Source: Singulisphaera sp. GP187
GTDB taxonomy: Bacteria; Planctomycetota; Planctomycetia; Gemmatales; Gemmataceae
Assembly (NCBI GenBank): GCA_945905925.1
Contig: CAMDQN010000010.1
Span: forward strand, 1 to 64,000
Direction: 5' to 3'
DNA: 64,000 nt
Part shown: in pieces, positions 36,989 through 43,932 of the stretch
How positions within the stretch are numbered: the stretch's first letter is position 1
Layout: every line of letters starts with the position of its first letter
Notes under the pieces: model-generated
Database searches by the model: none
The model's input: only the letters and a program-made list of their open reading frames with translations
What the model was told of the DNA's origin: nothing
Made by a program: the position numbers and the translations under genes

Positions 36989-37755
36989 TACGCGGCCATC
37001 CCGAAGCCGACCACGATGACGGCGTAGCGGACGTGGCTCGTGGGCAACCGGCGCGCGACCCGCGCCCCGGTGTAGCCGCCCAGAATCGCGGCCACGGCCA
37101 TCGCCGGCGCGTATCGCCAATCGACCAGATCGGCGCGAACGAACACCACCACGCTCGCCGCGTTGATCGCCGCCGCCAGACACGTCTTCACCGCGTTCAT
37201 CCGGTGGATGTTGCCCACGCCCATGAAGCCCAGCGCGCTGAGCATGAGGATGCCGATCCCCGCGCCGAAGTACCCGCCGTACACCGCGACCAGGAACTGA
37301 AAGCCAATCACGAGCGCCTGCGTCACCCAGTTCGGTTCGTGGTGTTCCGGTTGCGAGCCTTCCGCCGCGGCTCGCGCTTTAACCCACTTCGAGAGCGGCG
37401 CCTGCACCACGAATAGCACCGCGGCCGTGAGGATGAGCCACGGCACGAGCACGTCGAACAACTCCTTATTCTTCCCCACCAGCCACGCGCCGAGGAACCC
37501 GCCCGCGATGCTCGGCGCGATCATCCGCAACACGAACCGCCGACACTCCCACAACTCTTTGCGATACCCCACCGCGCCAGCAAACGACCCCGGCAACAGC
37601 GCGACGGTACTCGTGGCGTTCGCCATCGCCCCGCTGAGCAGCGCCGCGAGCGCGGGGAATGTGAGTAGCGTCCCGCCGCCCGCGACGGAGTTCATCACCC
37701 CCGCGAGGAACGCACAGGCGCACAGGAACGCATACGTCCAGAAGTCGTCAGGCAT
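36964..37755 (-). CDS. TSUP-family permease (TauE/SafE-like)
   Basis: 263 aa with about eight helices. The N-terminus FLCACAFLAGVMNSVAGGGTLLTFPAL is the TauE/SafE family signature; the second half repeats it with VYGGYFGAGIGILML. Such permeases export or import sulfite, sulfoacetate or other small organic acids across the inner membrane. The 3' end overlaps the convergent ccoI by 25 bases. Substrate not inferable from context. Confidence 0.9.
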   Translation of the reverse strand: MPDDFWTYAFLCACAFLAGVMNSVAGGGTLLTFPALAALLSGAMANATSTVALLPGSFAGAVGYRKELWECRRFVLRMIAPSIAGGFLGAWLVGKNKELFDVLVPWLILTAAVLFVVQAPLSKWVKARAAAEGSQPEHHEPNWVTQALVIGFQFLVAVYGGYFGAGIGILMLSALGFMGVGNIHRMNAVKTCLAAAINAASVVVFVRADLVDWRYAPAMAVAAILGGYTGARVARRLPTSHVRYAVIVVGFGMAAYYFVKKYV

Positions 37756-37775
37756 CCAGAGATGATAGAGCGCGC

Positions 37776-37815
37776 GTGGTCAACGTTTAGCGTTCGCCCT
37801 GGAGGGGCGAAAACA
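37776..37815. repeat. Single arm of the TTTAGC family
   Basis: AACGTTTAGCGTTCGCCCTG then GAGGGGCGAAAAC. The inner CGCCC and GGGGCG can pair. It lies between the permease gene and phnX. Confidence 0.5.
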
Positions 37816-37824
37816 CCTCGCGGG

Positions 37825-38640
37825 TCAGGGACGTTCACTTTTGGCGAGACGTGCGTTCAGTTCAGCCAAGAGAGCGGGTAAGTTGCTGATGCCTTCAATC
37901 ATGGCGTGCGCACCGGCGGCGCTGTATCGCTTGGCGATGCTCTCTCGCCGCGCGTTCAAGTCCCCCGTGGGTAGCGTCTTCAGTTCCGCTTCGCTCAAGC
38001 CCATTTCGTTACTCGAATCGACCACGCCCACACTCCAGCACCCGGCATTGCAGCCGTCCTCGATGTCGATGACGGTGTCACCCACCTTCACCACGGCTGA
38101 AGGTGGATACACACTCAACGATTCCAGGCACCGAAAAATCATCCACGGGGCCGGGCGCCCCGCAGGGACATCATCCGCACAGATGTTGAAGTCCGGCGAG
38201 TACCCCTGGCGCTTCGCCGCCGCGAGTACGACATCAGCCGCTTCGCGGAAGTAACCCGTCGTGGCGGCGATCTTGATTCCCTTCGCACGCAACTCGTTCA
38301 TCACCTCCGGCACGCCCGCGATCAAGTCGCTGTACTTCTCGGCGGCTTCCACTTGTCGCGGGGTCACGTCGCGGTAGAGCGATTCCACGTCCGATTCGAG
38401 CCATTCGCGGCCGACCGCGGCGCGCCACTTTCCGCCCACGCTGTCCGTGCGCAGCATCGCACGGATGTGATCCTTCTTGTGCAACCCCATCGGTCCGCGC
38501 GCCTCCGCGAGCGTGACACTCACGCCCTTCGTGGCGAACGACGTTACGAACGCGCCGGCTGGGGCGAGACACCCGTGGTCGATGGTGGTGCCCGCCCAGT
38601 CGAACACGACGAGCTTGATTTCAAGTGGGTTGGTCGGCAC
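37825..38640 (-). CDS. phnX: Phosphonoacetaldehyde hydrolase (phosphonatase)
   Basis: 271 aa, GTG start overlapping the upstream HD gene by 20 bases. A haloacid-dehalogenase fold: nucleophile motif VVFDWAGTTID, phosphonatase cap segment ARGPMGLHKKDHIRAML with the Schiff-base lysine, ATTGYFR, and VKVGDTVIDIEDGCNAGCWSVGVV. The FDWAGT sequence and MGxxKxxHI distinguish PhnX from other HAD enzymes. It splits phosphonoacetaldehyde into acetaldehyde and phosphate. The transaminase PhnW that makes its substrate is not in the window. Confidence 0.95.
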   Translation of the reverse strand: MPTNPLEIKLVVFDWAGTTIDHGCLAPAGAFVTSFATKGVSVTLAEARGPMGLHKKDHIRAMLRTDSVGGKWRAAVGREWLESDVESLYRDVTPRQVEAAEKYSDLIAGVPEVMNELRAKGIKIAATTGYFREAADVVLAAAKRQGYSPDFNICADDVPAGRPAPWMIFRCLESLSVYPPSAVVKVGDTVIDIEDGCNAGCWSVGVVDSSNEMGLSEAELKTLPTGDLNARRESIAKRYSAAGAHAMIEGISNLPALLAELNARLAKSERP

Positions 38641-39190
38641 GGAGCGAAGCCTCCAGGTAGGTTCGGAAGTGTGCGAACGGCAGCGTAACGAAGTTCACGA
38701 CCTTCGCGCGGTCGTCGTATTCGCGGACCTTCGCGGCGGCGTCGAAGTGCGGGTCCATCTCGAACGTGCGGATTTCGTCCGCGCTCATCAGGCCACCTTG
38801 AAGCTCCAGACTACGCACCGACGCGGGCGAGAGGATACCGGGGTAGTCCGGGTGCTTGCCGCTCGCGAGGTAGCGCTTCGCGGGAACGTGCAGCCGAACC
38901 GGTTCGGTAACTGCGGCGCCGAATGCGCGCGCCAGGAAATGCGCGCCGAGGTCTTCGTGCCGGTCGTTGAGGCCGTGTTCGAGGTGGTCCTCGCCGTGGC
39001 CGTGCAACAGGTGGCCGATGTCGTGCAGCAGCGCCGCCGCGATCAGTTCCGGGGGTTGGCCGTCCTGCTCGGCAAAATGGGCGGCTTGAAGCGCGTGTTC
39101 GAGTTGCGTCACGGCTTCGCCGTGGTACTCGGACCCGCCGCGTTCCGCGAACAGGCGGTCGATGCGGGTCATCACGTCAGCGGGTGTCAT
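38621..39190 (-). CDS. Phosphonate-degradation HD-domain oxygenase (PhnZ-like)
   Basis: 189 aa from the ATG at 39190. HD-domain metal ligands are visible: H in QLEHALQAA, HD in ALLHDIGHLL, H in HGEDHLEHG, and D further on. YHGEAVTQLEH carries the Y and E that in PhnZ close over the active site. The family includes oxygenases cleaving 2-amino-1-hydroxyethylphosphonate with a di-iron centre. The neighbour phnX strengthens a role in phosphonate use, although PhnZ usually works with PhnY. Its ribosome-binding site (GGAGGGG) comes from the repeat that begins 4 bases upstream. Confidence 0.85.
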   Translation of the reverse strand: MTPADVMTRIDRLFAERGGSEYHGEAVTQLEHALQAAHFAEQDGQPPELIAAALLHDIGHLLHGHGEDHLEHGLNDRHEDLGAHFLARAFGAAVTEPVRLHVPAKRYLASGKHPDYPGILSPASVRSLELQGGLMSADEIRTFEMDPHFDAAAKVREYDDRAKVVNFVTLPFAHFRTYLEASLRADQPT

Positions 39191-39193
39191 GTA

Positions 39194-39317
39194 AGAACCC
39201 CTCCCCAACCCCTCCCCTAAGAAGGGAGGGGCTTCAGACAGAAGACACAACCCTCCCCTGTCTGCTGTTTTGCTCCCCCTTCCTTCTTAGGGAAGGGGGT
39301 TGGGGGGATAGGTTTCT
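39194..39317. repeat. Family A palindromic repeat abutting the HD oxygenase start
   Basis: Left arm 39194-39232 (AGAACCCCTCCCCAACCCCT... to GAAGGGAGGGGC) and right arm about 39272-39317 (GCTCCCCCTTCCTTCTTAGG ... GGATAGG) are inverted copies with several mismatches. On the minus strand the end of the element reads GGTTGGGGAGGGGTTCTTAC directly before ATG, giving that gene its Shine-Dalgarno sequence. Confidence 0.85.
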
Positions 39318-39424
39318 TCCGCCCACCTTTACGAACTGGCGCGTAGACCCTTGCTCTGGTGCGTTCGTTCCCGATAGTATCGAAGCCTGGAACCATTTCC
39401 CGTCGTCGGAACCGGTGCTGCCTC

Positions 39425-40873
39425 ATGACCGTCGAACTCCGCTGCCCGGAATGCCGGGCCAAACTCCGCCTGCCCGAAGCGCCCGATGCCGGCACGGAGG
39501 TCGAGTGCCCCAAGTGCGGCACCGTGTTTGCCGCGCCGGAACCCGAGTCCGCGGATGACGACGCGCCCAAGAAAAAGAAGAAACCCCCGCGCGACGCGGA
39601 CGATGACACCGACGAGAAGCCCAAGAAGGGGGCCAGGGACGAGAGTGAGGCGGACGAGAAGAAGAAGAAAACCAAGGCGAAGGGCGCGGCCGACGCAAGC
39701 CCGAACGCGCCCAAGAAGCGCAAGTCCAAGAAGAACAAGACCAGCAACACCGCGCTCTTCGCGGTCCTCGGAGCCGGTCTCCTGATGCTGGTGTGCGTCG
39801 GCGGGATGCTGATCTGGTTCTTCTCGCGCACGTCCAAGTCCGTCGAGATGATGTACTACCTGCCCGAAGACACCAACTCGGTACAGGGGCTGAACCTGGG
39901 CCACGCACAGAAGTACCCGGAGTTCTACAAGAGCGTCTCCGGCAGTTTCAAGGACAACGAGTTCAAGTTCGCCGGCGACGCTCTCGCCAAGGCGATCGGG
40001 GTCGCCGACATCGACGCGGTCATCGACTACATCGTATTCGGCTCGTCCGACAAGAGCGGCAGCGCCGTGGTGATTCGCACCAAAACTGAGTTCGACCCCG
40101 CGGCGCTCGCCAAACTGCCCGGTGCGGAACCGAAAACGCTCGGCGGCAACACGTATTACCTCGTCACTCCATTCAAGGGTGGGGGCAAGTTGCGCGTGTT
40201 CGCGCCCACCAGCCGGCTCATCGTGTACTGCCCGGGAAGCTCAGCGGAGTTGCCCGACGCGGTGTTTCAGAAGATGCTCAACGGTCACGCCGACAGCAAG
40301 GAGAAGACGATCGGGGTGCGGTCGGGCGAACTGGGCAAGCGGGTCACGCGTGGCACGTTCTGGGGCATGACCGTCTACGAGGCCGACAAGAGGCCGGCGG
40401 CGCCCACCGGTAATGCGCCCGACGACGCCGATGGAAAAGTGGCGCTAGCCCGCATGCTGGGCGAAACGCTCGGCGGTGCGAAGGGATCTGGATTCAAGGC
40501 CAGCATCGGCAGCCGCGAGGTTCGGTTCGAGGCCATCGTGTGGTGTTCCGACGGCGAGAAGTCGTCGAGCATGTCCAAGAAGTGGAAGGAGAGCGAACTC
40601 GGCAAGGGCGACGAGGGCACCCCGCCGCGGTGGTGGAAGTCCGAGATCGAGGGTATCGGTAACAAGAAGATCTCGGCGCAGATGCTCGCCAACCTCGGAT
40701 TCGGTTCGTCGGGCGAACTCTTCTACGCCCGGTCCGCTGTGGAAACAGAGGTTCTAAAGGACGCGATCAGCTCGCTGGCGACCAAAGTCACGGGCACTGA
40801 TCCCAACGCACCCGCGATCCCGGCGCCGAAGCCGCGACGCCGCGTGTGGGTTCGCCGGCGGGTATGCCGGTGA
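39425..40873 (+). CDS. Zinc-ribbon membrane protein of unknown function
   Basis: 482 aa. The N-terminus is an MJ0042-type zinc ribbon (LRCPECRAKLRLPE, VECPKCGTVF). A long lysine/aspartate-rich linker follows (about residues 45-110), then one helix (TALFAVLGAGLLMLVCVGGMLIWFF) and a 340-residue domain outside with no motif I know. The protein is probably anchored with the zinc ribbon in the cytoplasm. Genes with this layout are numerous in Gemmata-type genomes. It overlaps queC by ten bases. Confidence 0.75.
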   Translation: MTVELRCPECRAKLRLPEAPDAGTEVECPKCGTVFAAPEPESADDDAPKKKKKPPRDADDDTDEKPKKGARDESEADEKKKKTKAKGAADASPNAPKKRKSKKNKTSNTALFAVLGAGLLMLVCVGGMLIWFFSRTSKSVEMMYYLPEDTNSVQGLNLGHAQKYPEFYKSVSGSFKDNEFKFAGDALAKAIGVADIDAVIDYIVFGSSDKSGSAVVIRTKTEFDPAALAKLPGAEPKTLGGNTYYLVTPFKGGGKLRVFAPTSRLIVYCPGSSAELPDAVFQKMLNGHADSKEKTIGVRSGELGKRVTRGTFWGMTVYEADKRPAAPTGNAPDDADGKVALARMLGETLGGAKGSGFKASIGSREVRFEAIVWCSDGEKSSSMSKKWKESELGKGDEGTPPRWWKSEIEGIGNKKISAQMLANLGFGSSGELFYARSAVETEVLKDAISSLATKVTGTDPNAPAIPAPKPRRRVWVRRRVCR

Positions 40874-41559
40874 CCGGACCGCACCCGGTGTGGCCACCGA
40901 CTAACCCCGGCACGGCACTTGCCGTTCTCGTCAGCGGTGGGCTGGACAGCGCTGTGCTTCTCGCCGAAGCCGTTCGCGCGTACCCCGCCGTGTTCCCGCT
41001 CTACGTCCGCGCTGGGCTGTACTGGGAACCGATCGAGCGCGAGTACCTCGACCGGTTCCTCGCCGCGATCCACGCTCCATCACTTCGCCCGCTCCGCGTC
41101 TTCGACGAACCCGTTCGCGATGTCTACGGCGAACACTGGAGCGTTTCGGGTCAGGGCGTGCCCGGCGCCGACACGCTCGACGAGGCGGTTTTTCTTCCCG
41201 GGCGGAACGTGCTGTTGCTCGCAAAGCCGCTCATCTGGTGCCACATGAATGGCGTGCCGGAAGTCGCGACCGCACCGCTTAGGTCGAACCCGTTCCCCGA
41301 CGCCACCCCGGAGTTCTACGACGACTTCGCCAGGATCGTGAGTGCCGCCATCGACGGGCGTGTCCGCGTGTTGCGCCCGTATTCCGCGTTACATAAAGTA
41401 GACGTGTTACGGCGCGGGGGCGGGTTGCCGCTGCAACACACGTTCTCGTGCCTGCGGCCAGTGAACGGTTTGCACTGCGGCGCCTGCAACAAGTGCGCGG
41501 AGCGCCGTGCGGGCTTCGCCAACGCGGAGATGCCCGACCCGACGCGGTATGCAATCTGA
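40864..41559 (+). CDS. queC: 7-cyano-7-deazaguanine synthase QueC
   Basis: 231 aa from ATG 40864 (an in-frame start 18 bases upstream is possible). It has the ATP pyrophosphatase loop LVSGGLDSAVLL and the zinc-binding end FSCLRPVNGLHCGACNKCAERRAGF. QueC converts 7-carboxy-7-deazaguanine and ammonia to preQ0, the precursor of queuosine. The sequence is diverged in the middle from classical QueC (for example PGRNVLLLAKPLIW), but the motifs are intact. queD follows on the same strand; queE is not in the window. Confidence 0.87.
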   Translation: MPVTGPHPVWPPTNPGTALAVLVSGGLDSAVLLAEAVRAYPAVFPLYVRAGLYWEPIEREYLDRFLAAIHAPSLRPLRVFDEPVRDVYGEHWSVSGQGVPGADTLDEAVFLPGRNVLLLAKPLIWCHMNGVPEVATAPLRSNPFPDATPEFYDDFARIVSAAIDGRVRVLRPYSALHKVDVLRRGGGLPLQHTFSCLRPVNGLHCGACNKCAERRAGFANAEMPDPTRYAI

Positions 41560-41569
41560 GGCGACCCCA

Positions 41570-41669
41570 CACGTCAGTGCGGGGGTGTTTTGTGTTGGGG
41601 CACTCGTGCGAACACCCCTCGCACTGACGTGCGAACACCCGCGCACTGGCGTGCGGGGTTCGCCAAAAC
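41570..41669. repeat. Family C palindrome between queC and queD
   Basis: CACGTCAGTGCGGGGGTGTT (41570-41589) pairs with AACACCCCTCGCACTGACGTG-type sequence (41611-41631) with small mismatches. A third related copy, GCACTGGCGTGCGGGG, follows at 41642-41658. The repeat fills most of the queC-queD gap. Confidence 0.85.
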
Positions 41670-41698
41670 ATCCCGGCCGTTCGCTATCGAGGTGATCG

Positions 41699-42169
41699 AT
41701 GTTCCGAGTGACGAAAGAAATCCACTTCTGCTACGGGCACCGATTGCTCTACTACGCGGGCAAGTGCCGCAACCTGCACGGGCACAACGGGAAGGCCGTC
41801 ATCACGGTCGAAACCGAGTCACTCGACAATCTCGGCATGGTTGTGGACTTCACCGAGATCAAGCGCGTCATCGGCAAGTGGATCGACGACACGCTCGACC
41901 ACCGGATGCTCCTGCACCGCGACGACCCGATCATCGCGGAGTTGGTAAAGCAGGGCGAGCCGTTCGTGGAACTCGACGCGAACCCCACCGCGGAAACCAT
42001 CGCCCGGCTCATCTACGACCGCGCCATCGCGCATGGGCTGCCGGTCACCGAGGTGACGCTCTGGGAAACGGAGAACTCGTTCGCGACCTACCGGCCCACG
42101 CCCGGCGTGTCGACCCCGACTGTGAACATGCGCGAGGTGACCGCCACGCGAGCAAGGGTAGAAACTTGA
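41699..42169 (+). CDS. queD: 6-carboxytetrahydropterin synthase QueD
   Basis: 156 aa, GAGG before the ATG. QueD family motifs: FCYGHRLLYYAGKCRNLHGHNGK, where the three histidines bind zinc and the cysteine is catalytic, DFTEIKRVIGKWIDDTLDHRML with the catalytic D/H, and EVTLWETENSFATY with the substrate-binding glutamate. It converts dihydroneopterin triphosphate to 6-carboxytetrahydropterin, the step before QueE and QueC in queuosine synthesis. Pairing with queC supports the assignment. Confidence 0.93.
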   Translation: MFRVTKEIHFCYGHRLLYYAGKCRNLHGHNGKAVITVETESLDNLGMVVDFTEIKRVIGKWIDDTLDHRMLLHRDDPIIAELVKQGEPFVELDANPTAETIARLIYDRAIAHGLPVTEVTLWETENSFATYRPTPGVSTPTVNMREVTATRARVET

Positions 42170-42215
42170 AAGACCCTTGCTCGCGCGGCGGGCTGGTAGG
42201 CTGAACCTTTTCCCG

Positions 42216-42255
42216 CGCTCCCATATCCTGTCTCAACGAACCTGATATGGGAGCG
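42216..42255 (+). promoter_or_regulatory. Leader hairpin covering the pheS ribosome-binding site
   Basis: CGCTCCCATATC (42216-42227) pairs perfectly with GATATGGGAGCG (42244-42255) around a 16-base loop. The Shine-Dalgarno-like GGGAG (42249-42253) lies in the right arm, 7 bases before the pheS ATG at 42261. Pairing would hide the ribosome-binding site. Confidence 0.6.
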
Positions 42256-42260
42256 AGAAG

Positions 42261-43301
42261 ATGGCCGACGTGACACCCCTGGACGAACTCAAACAACTCG
42301 TGGAGCAAGCCCTCGCGGAGCTCCAACAGTGCGCGGACGAGGCCACTCTGCGAGCCTGGAACACGAAATACTTTGGCGACAAGGGCGTGATGAAGTCCGC
42401 GATGTCGAACCTCGGAAAGATTCCGAAGGATCAGAAGCCGGCCTACGGCGCGGAACTCAATCGCATCAAGGACGTGCTGACAAAGGCTTACGACGCGGCA
42501 CTCGCTGAGAAAAAAGAGACGGCGCTTCAAGTTAGCCTCACAACGAACCCGCTCGACGTGACGCTTCCGGGGCGCGGGCGAACACGCGGACGCCTGCATC
42601 CCGCGACACAAATCCTGCGGCAAATCTACGCAATCTTCGCGGACCTGGGGTTCCAGGTGTACCGCACGCACGAAGTCGAAACTGACGAACTCAACTTCGA
42701 GTTCCTGAACATGCCCGCGCACCACCCGGCACGCGACATGTGGGACACGTTCTTCACCACCACGCCGGGCGTGGTACTGCGCACGCACACGTCGCCGGGG
42801 CAGATTCACGTGATGCGTGAGGCTGCGGGCAAGCCGATTCGCGTGATCCTGCCGGGCATGTGCTACCGCAACGAGGCGATCAGCACGCGAAGCGAGATTC
42901 AGTTCTATCAGGTGGAAGGGTTGGTGGTCGGCGAGGGCGTGACGATGGCCGACCTGAAGGGCGTCATTACCGCGTTCGCGCGGCGGATGTTCGGCCCAGA
43001 GCGGCAGGTGCGTATTCGGAGCAGTTACTTCCCATTCACGGAGCCGAGCATCGAGGTGGACATCGACTGGCCGAAGGACGATCCAAACCGCGACCGGCTC
43101 ACGAAGGGCACCGGCTGGCTCGAAATCCTGGGTGCGGGGATGGTTCACCCGAACGTGCTGCGGGCGGGCGGGTACGACCCGCAGAAGGTAACCGGCTTCG
43201 CGTTCGGGATGGGTCCGCAGCGGATGTTGATGCTCAAGCACGCGATCGACGACATCCGCTTGTTCTGGCAGAACGATCAGCGGTTCCTTAAACAGTTTTG
43301 A
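42261..43301 (+). CDS. pheS: Phenylalanine-tRNA ligase alpha subunit
   Basis: 346 aa. An N-terminal coiled coil (about residues 1-90) is followed by the class II catalytic core: TLPGRGRTRGRLHPATQILR, motif 2 region RDMWDTFFTT and LRTHTSPGQIHVM, CYRNEAISTRSEIQFYQVEGLVVG, and motif 3 GFAFGMGPQRMLMLKH. All are standard for PheS. It pairs with PheT to charge tRNA-Phe; pheT does not follow here, and a zinc-ribbon gene comes next, so the two subunit genes are separated. Confidence 0.97.
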   Translation: MADVTPLDELKQLVEQALAELQQCADEATLRAWNTKYFGDKGVMKSAMSNLGKIPKDQKPAYGAELNRIKDVLTKAYDAALAEKKETALQVSLTTNPLDVTLPGRGRTRGRLHPATQILRQIYAIFADLGFQVYRTHEVETDELNFEFLNMPAHHPARDMWDTFFTTTPGVVLRTHTSPGQIHVMREAAGKPIRVILPGMCYRNEAISTRSEIQFYQVEGLVVGEGVTMADLKGVITAFARRMFGPERQVRIRSSYFPFTEPSIEVDIDWPKDDPNRDRLTKGTGWLEILGAGMVHPNVLRAGGYDPQKVTGFAFGMGPQRMLMLKHAIDDIRLFWQNDQRFLKQF

Positions 43302-43325
43302 GTCTCGAATCTCTCGGAGTGTTCG

Positions 43326-43808
43326 ATGCCGGTCGTTTATCACTGCCCGCACTGTCGGCAACCGGTCAATGTCCCCGACGCCATGCTTGGTCAGGCGGTC
43401 AGTTGTCCGAAGTGCCGCGGTGCGTTCCAGACGCAACCGCTTGCCACGCCCGTCCAACCGCAACCGCTCTCCCTGGACGACGAAACAACCGACTCCGGCG
43501 GCGCGTTCGAGAAACTCGACGACGCGCCCGCGCGAGGGCGTGCGGGGTCGCGGTATCGCAAGCAACAGAAGGGGATGCCGCTTCCGAACCTGTTGGCGAC
43601 CATCGCGGTCGTGATCGGGAGCGCAATTACGATGGCGTACAACCAGGCCACCCGGCGACCGGGACAGGGCTTCGACGGGACGGGCGCACTGATCGCTGGT
43701 GTCGTCGGCGGCGTGTGCGCCGCGGTCGGCTTCGGGATTGGAAAGCTCATCGAAGCGAGCAAAACGAACGAACGCCCTCGGCGCGGCCGGAGCGACGAGG
43801 ACGACTGA
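43326..43808 (+). CDS. Small zinc-ribbon membrane protein
   Basis: 160 aa; CGGAG before the ATG. The N-terminus is an MJ0042-like zinc ribbon (YHCPHCRQPVNVPD, VSCPKCRGAF). A polar linker is followed by two hydrophobic segments (LLATIAVVIGSAITMAY; GALIAGVVGGVCAAVGFGIGKL). Function unknown. It follows pheS by 24 bases and could share its transcript. Confidence 0.7.
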   Translation: MPVVYHCPHCRQPVNVPDAMLGQAVSCPKCRGAFQTQPLATPVQPQPLSLDDETTDSGGAFEKLDDAPARGRAGSRYRKQQKGMPLPNLLATIAVVIGSAITMAYNQATRRPGQGFDGTGALIAGVVGGVCAAVGFGIGKLIEASKTNERPRRGRSDEDD

Positions 43809-43932
43809 AAGCCTCGCGATCGATCGGGCAACACCCGAAACCGGTTACTTTCGGCAACCGCATAACTTGTGGGCAGTCCCGGCGACGGGTACACTCCAAC
43901 AATCGCAATTCACTTCCGACGCAGGTTCCACG

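Noticed and set aside
41560-41698. preQ1 riboswitch between queC and queD
   Set aside because: No preQ1 aptamer pattern (short stem with A-rich tail) was recognised; the gap is explained by family C palindromes.
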